Positions 29,071 to 38,639 of a DNA stretch of 64,000 bases are shown in pieces. The notes below the pieces were generated by a model. It was not told the origin of the DNA. It searched no databases and was given only the letters and a program-made list of their open reading frames with translations. Made by a program: the position numbers and the translations under genes. Source of the stretch: Dysgonomonas sp. HDW5A (GTDB taxonomy: Bacteria; Bacteroidota; Bacteroidia; Bacteroidales; Dysgonomonadaceae); contig NZ_CP049857.1 of assembly GCF_011299555.1 (NCBI RefSeq), forward strand, positions 1,674,001 to 1,738,000, in the 5' to 3' direction. Each line of letters begins with the position of its first letter. Positions within the stretch are counted from its first letter, which is position 1.

Positions 29071-30203
29071 GCTTGCAAAAAATAATTATTGTAATGAAAG
29101 AGGATATTACTATATATCCTCCGATAATGTCATTGTGTTATATATTGTCTGAGTTAAAATATAAGGTAGTTTATATCGGAGCCTGTAGTAGCGATGTGAC
29201 AAAGAAAGAACTAGATGATCTGGAGATAAAGTCTTATATACAGCCAATATATAACGGAAATGCTTTAGTAAGATTAAAGCAACAATTATCTTTTAGGTAT
29301 AATGTGAAAAAAATTATAAAAAGCGAATATGATGAAAATTCTACATTGTGGATAGTAAATTATGAAACTCTTATTTTATTCTCCTCGTTGTTGGACTCTC
29401 ATAAATTTGTTGCACATCTATTGGAGTTTAGGGATGTAAAGCTAAGTATTGGGTACAGATTATTAGCTCCTTTTTTTTCTTATAAAAAGAAACTAAAATA
29501 TGCAAAAAAAGTAATTTGTTGCGAATATAATCGTGCACAAATAACTAAGTATTTATTTCAATTAAAAGAAATACCTGTTGTTTTGCCAAATAAACTATAT
29601 ACTAATAATATAATCAAAGAGAATCTCCCTGAAGATGTTCTGAATATTATTTCTAAATACCAAAATAGGAAAATAATATTATATCAAGGAGCATTTCAAC
29701 CAGAGCGCAAACTTGATGATTTTATTTTGGCAATGGATCTACTTCCAAAAGATTATGTTCTTTTCTTAATGGGGCCTATAAACAAATACAATAAGGCATT
29801 GAGAGAAAAATACGTTAAAGATAATGTTGTGTTTGTTCCTTTTATTCCATCACCGCTGCATCTATGTATTACAAAGTTAGCTTATATAGGTATTTTATCT
29901 TATATACCACAACCGAATAATATAGGGACGGTTATTAATGCTTTATATTGTGCACCCAATAAAATTTATGAATATTCCCGTTTTTCTATTCCTATGATAG
30001 CAAATGAGGTTCCTGCATTAAAATATGCATTTTTGGAAAGTCGAGCAGGGATTTGTGTTGAAAATTTAGCTCCAGAATACATTAGAGATTCAATATTATA
30101 TATAGATGAAAAATATGAAAACTTTTCAAGAGATTCAAAATTGTTGTATGATCGTATTGATCTTAAAAAGATTGTAGAATCTGTTGTCAACAGTATAACT
30201 TGA
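29067..30203 (+). CDS. Glycosyltransferase, GT4-like
   Basis: A 378-residue GT-B type transferase. The C-terminal half carries the donor-binding landmarks: the strand ILYQGAFQPERKLDDFILAMDLL, the LFLMGPINKY strand, and PNKIYEYSRFSIPMIANEVPALK in place of the usual ExxG(x)P(x)hA block. The N-terminal acceptor half is poorly conserved. No signal peptide or membrane segment is seen. It starts within the wecB stop. Sugar and linkage cannot be assigned. Confidence 0.82.
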   Translation: MSLQKIIIVMKEDITIYPPIMSLCYILSELKYKVVYIGACSSDVTKKELDDLEIKSYIQPIYNGNALVRLKQQLSFRYNVKKIIKSEYDENSTLWIVNYETLILFSSLLDSHKFVAHLLEFRDVKLSIGYRLLAPFFSYKKKLKYAKKVICCEYNRAQITKYLFQLKEIPVVLPNKLYTNNIIKENLPEDVLNIISKYQNRKIILYQGAFQPERKLDDFILAMDLLPKDYVLFLMGPINKYNKALREKYVKDNVVFVPFIPSPLHLCITKLAYIGILSYIPQPNNIGTVINALYCAPNKIYEYSRFSIPMIANEVPALKYAFLESRAGICVENLAPEYIRDSILYIDEKYENFSRDSKLLYDRIDLKKIVESVVNSIT

Positions 30204-30238
30204 AAAATATTATTCTAAATAGTAATTGGAGCGTAGGT

Positions 30239-31291
30239 ATGGAAATCGTTATTTTTGATGCAATATATCCTCTTGGGCATAGAGGTTTAAACAAAAAACT
30301 AGTATCCATTATGTCTAAAGATTATAATCTTATTCTTTTAAATAATAATAAGTTTTATAAGGATGTGAATTTTGAAAATGTTACGATAAAAAATTCCAGG
30401 TTTGTTTCTTATTCAAATAATAATGTATGGAATATATTTCTTTATTTAATAAATGTCTTTATTGCTTGGATAGCTTTATTTCAAAATAAGTTTGATAAAG
30501 TTATTTTTTTTACATTTGATACGGTTGGTTTTTTCTTTTGTAGATTTCTCTTTTTCAATAAAAACATTTCTTTATTTCATCATAATAATACAGATCATTT
30601 GCAGAATCCAATGAAGAGAAAGATTTTTTCAATGTATATGAATAAAGTTAATCATATTGTATTTGCTGGCTATATAAAAGACTATCTAGTGAACGAAATA
30701 AAAGTAGACCCATCAAAGGTATTTGTTTTAACTCATCCTATTATTGATAAATGCTTAGTAGAGAAAGAAAATGATAGGTCACAACAAAAAGAGTCAGAGA
30801 CTATCTATATAGGTTTAGGCTATTCAAATGATCAAAAGATAATTAATGATATAATTCAATATGAGGAACAGACTAAAATATTGGAAGAGCATAATATCAA
30901 ACTTATATTGAGATCACAAATTAATGTTTTTGATTCTAAGAATATAAAGGTTATAAAAGGGTTTCTGTCGCGAGAAGAGTATGATCAATATTATAATCAA
31001 TCGAGTGGTTTGATTGTTTTGTATCCATCTTATTATAAATGTCGTTATTCAGGCTCTATTTTGGAGGCATTTAATTCTAAAAAGCGTGTATTTGGGAATA
31101 AAATTCCTATTGTAGACTTTTTTTCAAACAATTATCCCGAAAATTGTATTGAATTTGGTTCAATTAGGGAGCTTTTTGAAAAATTACTGTACTATAGGAA
31201 GATATCATTTTCAGAGAAAGAATATAAATCTTTTCTTGTTTTTCATTCAGAAGAAAAAATAAGAAAAGAATTGATAAGTATTTTATTATAA
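30239..31291 (+). CDS. Glycosyltransferase, GT-B fold
   Basis: About 350 residues. The N-terminus MEIVIFDAIYPLGHRGLNKKLVSIM has the glycine-rich opening of GT4-type enzymes. The C-terminal part has the donor-domain pattern LIVLYPSYYKCRYSGSILEAF and KKRVFGNKIPIV. I chose the ATG at 30239. The frame is also open from a TTG at 30200 that overlaps the previous stop, but that adds 13 residues not typical of the family. A hydrophobic stretch near 70-110 may be a membrane-association patch. Substrate unknown. Confidence 0.75.
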   Translation: MEIVIFDAIYPLGHRGLNKKLVSIMSKDYNLILLNNNKFYKDVNFENVTIKNSRFVSYSNNNVWNIFLYLINVFIAWIALFQNKFDKVIFFTFDTVGFFFCRFLFFNKNISLFHHNNTDHLQNPMKRKIFSMYMNKVNHIVFAGYIKDYLVNEIKVDPSKVFVLTHPIIDKCLVEKENDRSQQKESETIYIGLGYSNDQKIINDIIQYEEQTKILEEHNIKLILRSQINVFDSKNIKVIKGFLSREEYDQYYNQSSGLIVLYPSYYKCRYSGSILEAFNSKKRVFGNKIPIVDFFSNNYPENCIEFGSIRELFEKLLYYRKISFSEKEYKSFLVFHSEEKIRKELISILL

Positions 31292-32805
31292 TGAGTTTAA
31301 TGGATGTAAGTCAACTGAAAATAAATAAATTATTTAACGCGAAAATATTTGTTGTATCAATAATTTTATTTTGTGTTAATATTTTATTAGTACAAAGCTC
31401 ATTTTTAATTTCAATAATTGGGTTAATTCAATTTATTATACTTTTTTATTACGTTTTAAGAAGTGACATAAAGAAGTATTTAATCTACTCTATTATTTTT
31501 TTAGTTTCTAGTTTTGATGTTCCATATTTTGTTACAGGAGATCTTAAAAGTGAGGTGTTTTCTGTTTCATCACTACCTTTTTTTAAAGGACATCTTTTTA
31601 ATCTTACTCTTTATTTACCTATCTTGATATTAGTATTTAATAAAAAACAATTAAAGCAAATTAAAGATTTAAAGTCTGTTTATCCAAATTTATATTTTCT
31701 ATTTAAATATTTTTCTTTAATATTAATTGGAGGGCTTCTTATTGGAGCAATAGGGTTACTATTAAATGAAAATAATATATTAAGTATCGATTTTCTTAAA
31801 TATTATGTACGTGATTTATTTGGAATGGGTGGTTTTAGTGTATTTACAATATATTTTATTTATTATTGTCTATTAGATGAAAAATTTCCATTAGAATTAG
31901 AAAGTACATTATTTACCTTATTGTTTTCTCTTATTCTATCTTCTGTATTTAGTGCTTGTTCAGGATTAAGAGGTTTTTACGATACTGAAAGAATAATATT
32001 AATGCCATTGTCTTTATTTTTTGCACCTTCTATTTTAATTTTTTTATTTTATGAAAGGTATAAAAAATATAGAGTAGTATTAATATTATTGTCTATAACT
32101 GCATTGTCTATACAATTTACTTTTTCAAATGCGTTGAGTGGAAAGTCTTGGTTGATGATTATTTATATTTTTTTTGTTTTATTTCTAATTCTATATCAAA
32201 AGAAACAACGTATAATTCTTTTTGTTATAGCAGGTTTATTAATTCTCATTCTGCCTTTTATTTCTATTTTTGTTGATGAGAAGAGATCCGAGAAAGATTT
32301 GATAGGCAATAAGTTAACACAAGTTGTTTTACTCGCTTCAATTCTAGATGATTCTTGGTATGATATTTTACCTAACTCACCGAAAATAAGAATAGAAGAA
32401 TTGTTGAACACAATAGATGAATTTAAAGAAAAGCCTTATTTTATGGTTTTTGGAAAAGGGTTTGGCGGAAGTATAAAAGATCATCGCCAGAGTTTTGGTT
32501 GGTATGATGAGGGTGCTTTTACTGAAGACCAATATTCCAATAATTCTTTTATTATTTTGCATGAATCTTTTATCGTATTTCTTATGAAAGCAGGTATTTG
32601 TGGATTAGTATGCATGATAATTATTTTTTATAGAGGTTTATCTAATGCGAAAAATAATCCATGGATTGTGATTGGAGTATTTTGGTTTATTCTTTTCTGG
32701 GGATATTCTTTTTCTTTAGGGATATTTGGTATTCCTTGTTTAGTATTAGGTTTTTATTTTTTAGATGCAAAACCAGAAGATAAAAGATGCAAAAAAATAG
32801 TATAA
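31291..32805 (+). CDS. wzy: O-antigen/exopolysaccharide polymerase candidate (Wzy-like)
   Basis: Strongly hydrophobic, 504 residues, with about ten to twelve predicted membrane segments and one long periplasmic loop (about 330-410). These are the hallmarks of Wzy polymerases, which are otherwise too variable for motif recognition. The call rests on topology and on position directly before the flippase (19-base overlap) in a locus that otherwise lacks a polymerase. Very AT-rich, like its neighbours. Confidence 0.75.
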   Translation: MSLMDVSQLKINKLFNAKIFVVSIILFCVNILLVQSSFLISIIGLIQFIILFYYVLRSDIKKYLIYSIIFLVSSFDVPYFVTGDLKSEVFSVSSLPFFKGHLFNLTLYLPILILVFNKKQLKQIKDLKSVYPNLYFLFKYFSLILIGGLLIGAIGLLLNENNILSIDFLKYYVRDLFGMGGFSVFTIYFIYYCLLDEKFPLELESTLFTLLFSLILSSVFSACSGLRGFYDTERIILMPLSLFFAPSILIFLFYERYKKYRVVLILLSITALSIQFTFSNALSGKSWLMIIYIFFVLFLILYQKKQRIILFVIAGLLILILPFISIFVDEKRSEKDLIGNKLTQVVLLASILDDSWYDILPNSPKIRIEELLNTIDEFKEKPYFMVFGKGFGGSIKDHRQSFGWYDEGAFTEDQYSNNSFIILHESFIVFLMKAGICGLVCMIIIFYRGLSNAKNNPWIVIGVFWFILFWGYSFSLGIFGIPCLVLGFYFLDAKPEDKRCKKIV

Positions 32806-34220
32806 ACATAACTAAGAGTGATGTAATATGGAATTACCTGGGATATGGTCTTTCCTTTGGTATTAATATTTTTTTATTACCACTGGTTCTTCATTTTCTA
32901 CCAGAGAAGGAGATGGGCTTATGGTATGTCTTTATGGCAATTAGTTCACTCATTATTTTACTAGATTTAGGTTTTACACCACAAATATCAAGAACAATTA
33001 CTTATGTGTATTCAGGGGCAACGAATATAGAGAGGGAAGGGATACAAGATACTGATATAAAAAAAGGTGTTGATTTTAAGTTTTTGTGTAAAATTATTTA
33101 TACATCCAAGTATATGTATATAATAATTGCTACAATAGCTTTATTCCTTTTGTTAACTGTAGGCACACCTTATATTCAATATGTTTCTGTAGATATATAT
33201 TCCATGCAGATATTGGTGGCATGGATTATTTTTTCTTTAGCGTGTTTTATTAACTTATTCTTTTCTTATTATACATCAATATTTAAAGGAATAGGAAAGT
33301 TTGTCATCTTGAGTAAGGCTGCTGTTTTTTCTAAATTATCTCAAATTTGTGTTGCTTTCGTATTCCTCTATTTCGGATTTGGGATACTAGCTATGTCCAT
33401 TTCATATTTTTTTAGTGGGATAGTTTATCGATGTATCCTTTACTATTTTTTCCGTTATAAAATAGATATTGGTAAAAAACTAAAAGAATCATCTCTAACA
33501 ATAAAAAAGAGTGAGATTTTTGAAACTTTTAAAACTATGTCCCATAATGCATGGAGAGATGGTTTGGTTACCATATCTAGATATATTTTCAATCAATCAA
33601 ATACATTAATATGTTCGGCATACTTAGGGTTAGTTGAGACTGCTTCCTATGCATTATCTGTTCAAATAATAACAGTAATATCATATGTTTCTCTAATATA
33701 TTATACAACAGTACAACCGGCGATTACGGAAGCAATTTTTAAAAAGGATAAAGAAAAAAGCATAAAAATATTTTCTATGGCTTGGGTCATTTTTATTTTA
33801 TTTTTTATAATATCAGTTTTTTTAGTTGCTATTTGTGGGAAGTCTATCTTCGTTTTGATAAAATCTCAAACAACTTTTTATGTTAAAATGTTCGTTATAG
33901 TAGCCATTTATACTTTTTTAGAAGCTAATCATTCGCTATTTGCTTCCTATATTTCAACATCTAATAGATTACCTTACACAGGTGCCTATGTCGCAAGTGC
34001 TATTTTTTCAATTGTGTTATCAATTATATTAGTCACCCAAACACATCTTGGTATTTGGGCTTTGATTATCTCACCTTTAATAGTTCAATTATTCTACAAC
34101 AATTGGAAATGGCCATACTTTGTATTGAAAGAAAATAATATAAATTTATTGAGGTTAATAAATTTAGGCTATTCTGAAATAACTAGATATTTAAATTTAA
34201 ATAAAAAAATAATTCAATGA
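32787..34220 (+). CDS. wzx: Polysaccharide repeat-unit flippase (Wzx-like)
   Basis: A 477-residue MOP-superfamily membrane protein with about twelve to fourteen hydrophobic segments. The opening YGLSFGINIFLLPLVLHFLPEKEMGLWYVFMAI is typical of Wzx/RfbX. It moves the undecaprenyl-linked repeat unit across the inner membrane for polymerisation. It overlaps wzy upstream by 19 bases and the next glycosyltransferase by 4 bases, so the three are translationally linked. Confidence 0.88.
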   Translation: MQKNSINITKSDVIWNYLGYGLSFGINIFLLPLVLHFLPEKEMGLWYVFMAISSLIILLDLGFTPQISRTITYVYSGATNIEREGIQDTDIKKGVDFKFLCKIIYTSKYMYIIIATIALFLLLTVGTPYIQYVSVDIYSMQILVAWIIFSLACFINLFFSYYTSIFKGIGKFVILSKAAVFSKLSQICVAFVFLYFGFGILAMSISYFFSGIVYRCILYYFFRYKIDIGKKLKESSLTIKKSEIFETFKTMSHNAWRDGLVTISRYIFNQSNTLICSAYLGLVETASYALSVQIITVISYVSLIYYTTVQPAITEAIFKKDKEKSIKIFSMAWVIFILFFIISVFLVAICGKSIFVLIKSQTTFYVKMFVIVAIYTFLEANHSLFASYISTSNRLPYTGAYVASAIFSIVLSIILVTQTHLGIWALIISPLIVQLFYNNWKWPYFVLKENNINLLRLINLGYSEITRYLNLNKKIIQ

Positions 34221-35317
34221 AAATATTAGTATCTGTTCCTGGATACAGTATCCCTGGAGGCAAAACATCATTAACATATGTTCATGTACGAAATTTATAT
34301 TATAGAAGTCAAGGTATAGATGTTTCGGTACTAAATTTCTCAAGTAAAGAGGATTACTTTCTCGATGATATTCCTGTATTTTCATTAAAATCGATTGAAA
34401 ATAAACTGAAAATTGAGAATTTTGATATCTTAGTCTGTCATGCTCCAAATATAAGGAATCATTATTTTTTTCTAAAGAAATATGAGAATTGTTTTTCTCA
34501 TATAGTCTTTGTTTACCATGGACATGAGGTTTTAAATATTAATAAGGTTTATTCAAAGCCTTATGCTTTTGTGAAAAAATCGTCACTAATAAAAAGAATA
34601 TCTCAAGAACTTTATGATAAATTTAAACTTAGGACATGGAGACTTTATTTGCCTAAATTAAAAAATAAATCTTACCATCTTTTTGTCAGTAACTGGATGC
34701 ATAATGAGTTTCTTAAATGGACTAAGATTTCTCCTGATATTATTGAAGGAAAATATAGTATAACTTATAATTCGGTTGGTAATCTATTTGCGCAAAATAA
34801 TTATAATCCTGTAAAAGATATAAAATATGATTTTATAACAATTCGAGAAGGTTTAGATGGTTCTAAATATGCTATAGATATTGTTAATCAGTTAGCATAT
34901 GATAACCCTCAATTTAAGTTCCTTATAGTCGGAAAGGGCGAATTTTTTAATTATCATAAAAAGGCTGATAATATCATAAGATTAGAAACAAATTTAAATC
35001 ATACACAAATTATTAATCTTTTAAATGAGTCAAGGTGTGCTTTAATGCCTACTCGGACAGATGCTCAGGGATTGATGATGTGTGAAATGGCAACATTTGG
35101 AATTCCTCTTATTACTTCTGATATCCCTGTTTGTCATGAGGTTTTCGCATCTTTTAAGAACGTTGAACTAATTGACAATGAAGAAAAAGGGATTGATCTG
35201 AAGGTCATTCTAAATAATTTAGAAAAAGATCTTCCTTATGAAAAGAACACCACCTACTTTATTAAAGATACAACAGAAAAGGAAGTAGCTCTCTTTTATA
35301 ATTTAATGGAAAAATAA
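34217..35317 (+). CDS. Glycosyltransferase, GT4 family
   Basis: A 366-residue GT-B enzyme. The N-terminus MKILVSVPGYSIPGGKTSLTYVHVRNLY has the acceptor-side glycine loop. The mid-region has VFVYHGHEVLNI. The C-terminal donor site reads ALMPTRTDAQGLMMCEMATFGIPLITSDIPVCHEVF, a good E-x7-type GT4 block. The start overlaps the wzx stop by four bases. No membrane segment. Sugar specificity cannot be told. Confidence 0.87.
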   Translation: MKILVSVPGYSIPGGKTSLTYVHVRNLYYRSQGIDVSVLNFSSKEDYFLDDIPVFSLKSIENKLKIENFDILVCHAPNIRNHYFFLKKYENCFSHIVFVYHGHEVLNINKVYSKPYAFVKKSSLIKRISQELYDKFKLRTWRLYLPKLKNKSYHLFVSNWMHNEFLKWTKISPDIIEGKYSITYNSVGNLFAQNNYNPVKDIKYDFITIREGLDGSKYAIDIVNQLAYDNPQFKFLIVGKGEFFNYHKKADNIIRLETNLNHTQIINLLNESRCALMPTRTDAQGLMMCEMATFGIPLITSDIPVCHEVFASFKNVELIDNEEKGIDLKVILNNLEKDLPYEKNTTYFIKDTTEKEVALFYNLMEK

Positions 35318-35343
35318 AATATTTTATTATTTCTGATATTCTT

Positions 35344-36513
35344 ATGACTATATTTTTTGCAACAAAAGTTAGAGGTTTTTTTAAACATCTATTTTCAAAT
35401 AAAAAAATAAATGCGAGTTTTACTTATTCGACTAATCAAGTGTATGAAACAGGCTCTAATGTTTCTAAGCTATTAGCAAAAATGATAAGATTCTCGATTT
35501 GTGATTTCTTGGGTATTATTCAAGTTGTAACAAAAAAGAATGAGACATGTGATCTATATGGCAGTTATAATCGTTTTTTAAATACTGATAAGTCTTATTT
35601 TATATATGTGGAAAACCCAACAGCTCTTTTTCACTATTCTATAAATAGGAGTAAAACACTATTAGGTAAGAGAAAAGTCTCTAAATGTATAAATGATGTA
35701 AATTTGAAAGCTTTAGTTTTTATGTCTAAAGCATGTGCTAATACCTTTGAGTCTGTATGCCACTCTATTCCTTCCAATATTGAAAAGAGAATAATATATC
35801 CTTATGTACCCTCTAATTCGCAAATTTCAGTTGAAGATATAAAGTTGAAAAGTCAAACTCCCCAGTTAAAACTCTTATATATTGCTCAAGGAATGCGCTT
35901 TACATCTAAGGGTGGATTAGAGGTCATAGATGCATTTGTAAAGCTCTATAGTTTAGGTTACACGGATATTTCTTTGACTATGATTACATCTATTGATGAA
36001 ATAGATCAGCAACTTAAGGATAGGATAAATAGAATTGAAGGAATAAAATTATATGATTTTAAATTTGATTATCAGCAGATGGAGAGAATGTACGCAGAGT
36101 CTCATATATTGCTTCAACCAACAAGTGAGGACAGCTTTGGGCTTACTATATTGGAAGCGATGAAAGCAGGACTGCCTGTTCTTGCTACAAAGTTGTATTC
36201 GATTCCAGAGCTAATAGTGCATGGGAAAAATGGGTTTTTGACAGAGCCGCATTATTGGTTTTTCGATCAGAATAATATTCCCAATCCTACAGTCTGGAAT
36301 AGTCGAAAAGAGACAATATATTCAGAAAAGATATCCGATAGCATAGTCTCTTTTTTATGCAATTCAATTATCAATCTAAATAACGATAGGAGTTTGTTGG
36401 AGAAGATGTCTCTATCCTCGTATAGAATAGCTCACAGTTTCCCTTTTGATGAAGAGTCAATTGTTGATCAATGGAATAGTTTGATAGAGAAAATTACTAA
36501 AATTTCAGATTAA
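35344..36513 (+). CDS. Glycosyltransferase, GT4 family
   Basis: A 389-residue enzyme. The C-terminal half has the canonical nucleotide-sugar site EDSFGLTILEAMKAGLPVLA (E-x7-E) followed by IPELIVHGKNGFL. The N-terminal half contains LLYIAQGMRFTSKGGLEVIDAF at the domain linker. It probably adds one sugar of the repeat unit on the cytoplasmic face. It follows the preceding transferase by 26 bases and precedes a GT2 gene by 6 bases. Confidence 0.9.
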   Translation: MTIFFATKVRGFFKHLFSNKKINASFTYSTNQVYETGSNVSKLLAKMIRFSICDFLGIIQVVTKKNETCDLYGSYNRFLNTDKSYFIYVENPTALFHYSINRSKTLLGKRKVSKCINDVNLKALVFMSKACANTFESVCHSIPSNIEKRIIYPYVPSNSQISVEDIKLKSQTPQLKLLYIAQGMRFTSKGGLEVIDAFVKLYSLGYTDISLTMITSIDEIDQQLKDRINRIEGIKLYDFKFDYQQMERMYAESHILLQPTSEDSFGLTILEAMKAGLPVLATKLYSIPELIVHGKNGFLTEPHYWFFDQNNIPNPTVWNSRKETIYSEKISDSIVSFLCNSIINLNNDRSLLEKMSLSSYRIAHSFPFDEESIVDQWNSLIEKITKISD

Positions 36514-36519
36514 TTTTAT

Positions 36520-37284
36520 ATGGATAAATATTTAGTGTCTATAATAACACCAACTCATAATTCAGCAAAATTTGTAGAGAAAACAATTTCTGGTATTCTT
36601 GCTCAAACGTATTCAAATTGGGAGTTATTAATTACGGATGATTGTTCAACTGATGATACATGTGCTATTTTAGAGTCTTTTGTCAATTTAGATAGTAGAA
36701 TAAAACTTTTTAAATTGGACAAAAATGCAGGAGCAGGGGTTGCAAGAAATCATTCTATAGAAAATGCGCAAGGTCGTTTTATCGCTTTTTGTGATAGTGA
36801 TGATTTATGGTATCCGGAAAAATTAGAGAAGCAAATACAATTTATGCTGGATAAGGATACAGCATTAACCTATACCAATTATGAAGAAATTGATGAGAAG
36901 GGTCAGTTCTTAAGAAAGGTATATGCTCCTGATAAAGTATATTATAAACAAATGTTGAAAGTTGACTATGTGGGATTCTCTACAGCTATATATGATGTTA
37001 AGTTATTAGGGAAGATTTATATGAATCCTCAAAGGAAGAGGCAGGATTGGATATTATTATTAACTATTTTAAAGAAGACAGATTTTGGTCATGGGCTGTT
37101 AGAAACATTGGTTTCATATCGAATAAGAGAGAATTCAATTTCATCAAACAAAATTCTTCTATATCAATATATTTGGAGAGTTTACCGGGATAGTCAAGAG
37201 TTTTCAAGATTAAAATCAGGTTATTACTTATTTCTATATACTTTCTCGTACTTCAAGAAAAGATTTAGATCTAAAATTTCATAG
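36520..37284 (+). CDS. Glycosyltransferase, GT2 family
   Basis: A 254-residue GT-A enzyme. The N-terminal nucleotide-binding part reads VSIITPTHNSAKFVEKTISGILAQTYSNWELLITDDCSTDDT, followed by the metal-binding CDSDDLWYPEKL. The acceptor part contains RKRQDWILLL. The typical short GT2 length, with no membrane anchor, suits addition of one sugar to the lipid-linked repeat unit. A small sequence that looks like the tail of another enzyme (37321-37419) follows. Confidence 0.92.
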   Translation: MDKYLVSIITPTHNSAKFVEKTISGILAQTYSNWELLITDDCSTDDTCAILESFVNLDSRIKLFKLDKNAGAGVARNHSIENAQGRFIAFCDSDDLWYPEKLEKQIQFMLDKDTALTYTNYEEIDEKGQFLRKVYAPDKVYYKQMLKVDYVGFSTAIYDVKLLGKIYMNPQRKRQDWILLLTILKKTDFGHGLLETLVSYRIRENSISSNKILLYQYIWRVYRDSQEFSRLKSGYYLFLYTFSYFKKRFRSKIS

Positions 37285-37320
37285 AGATATTTGGCATGAA
37301 TGCTATTATAACACCCACAG

Positions 37321-37419
37321 ATCTGGTTTATAGAGGGTTTCATTAATAAAGGATGTATAACTATTTGGGATCCTACATATTTTATAGTCAAAAGATTATT
37401 ATTTATGAAACTGTATTAA
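37321..37419 (+). pseudogene. Possible remnant of a lost exopolysaccharide gene (3' fragment)
   Basis: In one frame the bases encode IWFIEGFINKGCITIWDPTY, then FIVKRLLFMKLY, then a stop, with no start codon upstream. The aromatic and basic residues look coding rather than random, and resemble the C-terminal tail of a sugar-transfer enzyme. The family cannot be named. It may equally be chance in AT-rich DNA. Confidence 0.28.
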
Positions 37420-37491
37420 TTGATATCATTCAACCTTATTCAGTAACTAGTTATAATTGAATGAAAATATTAACGTATATATAAGGGTTAG

Positions 37492-38550
37492 ATGCAAAAT
37501 ACTTTATTGGGAAAGTCGCGTTTATTATGGCCAGATTACGCTAAGGCAATAGGGCTTTTTTTTGTAATACTAGGCCATATAAGGTTAAATGAATCCATGA
37601 TACACAACTGGATATTTTCCTTTCATATGCCTTTGTTTTTCATTTTATCGGGTTATTTTGAGAAGAAAACTTCGTTTAGAGATGTATTAAAGAAAAATAC
37701 AAGGACTTTATTAATTCCTTATTCTATATTTTATCTAATATCATTTATTTGGTGGTTTTTAAATGAGTATATATTACATTCTAGTACGAACTTTACATTC
37801 TATAAAGCAATTGTATTACCATTGTTAGGTATGTTTTTTGCTGAGGGAAGAGATACTTTATTCTCAAAGACAGTTAATGAACCTTTGTGGTTTTTGGTTG
37901 GATTGTTCTTTTGCAAATTATTTTTTCATATAAGTTTAAATTTGTCAAAAAAATATTGGATATTAATTCTAATAAATTTTATCGCTATACTTATTATCTT
38001 AATGATCAAGTTGCTTAATCTAAATATATTGTTTAGTATTGATACAGCAATTATGGCTTTACCGTTTTATACTTTTGGATATTTTTTTAATAAGATAGGA
38101 TTAAAAAAAATAATTACTAATCGTACTTTAGCCACTTTATTATCTGCAAGTTTCATAATTGTAGGTTATTTGTTATGTCAAATAAATGGAGAAGTAGATA
38201 TGAATTATTTAATATATGGAAATAATATCATAGTATTTTATATTAATGGTATTGTTGGCTCTTTAGGTATAATATTATTGTGTATGATTTTTTCTAATAC
38301 TAAATATAAGTTATTTTTATATTTGGGATCAAATAGTCTAGTAGCATTTGCTTTACATGGTATTTGCATTTTATTGGTTCGAAAGTTATACTTTTCTCTA
38401 ATACTTCGTACTAAAATGCCTGATTTTAATAGCTTTACTACATCGGAAGGGATCTTAATATCTTTTGTTGTTTTATTTGTTTTAGTAATCCCAATTTATA
38501 TTATAAATAAATATTTTCCTTTCATAATAGGTAAAGGCTATAAGTTCTAA
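37492..38550 (+). CDS. Membrane acyltransferase, family 3
   Basis: A 352-residue protein with about ten membrane segments, of the acyltransferase-3 group (OafA/NodX/WcaF-like membrane O-acetylases). The N-terminus WPDYAKAIGLFFVILGHIRL carries the family His, and FSFHMPLFFILSGYF follows. The expected role is O-acetylation of a sugar in the polymer before or after flipping. It is the last recognised gene of the exopolysaccharide locus. Confidence 0.9.
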   Translation: MQNTLLGKSRLLWPDYAKAIGLFFVILGHIRLNESMIHNWIFSFHMPLFFILSGYFEKKTSFRDVLKKNTRTLLIPYSIFYLISFIWWFLNEYILHSSTNFTFYKAIVLPLLGMFFAEGRDTLFSKTVNEPLWFLVGLFFCKLFFHISLNLSKKYWILILINFIAILIILMIKLLNLNILFSIDTAIMALPFYTFGYFFNKIGLKKIITNRTLATLLSASFIIVGYLLCQINGEVDMNYLIYGNNIIVFYINGIVGSLGIILLCMIFSNTKYKLFLYLGSNSLVAFALHGICILLVRKLYFSLILRTKMPDFNSFTTSEGILISFVVLFVLVIPIYIINKYFPFIIGKGYKF

Positions 38551-38639
38551 AGTGCCATTACTGATGGAATTCGGATATTAGAATATATCAATTTATAAAT
38601 ATTAAAACAATAACCATACGTATATAAATGGACTTTATC

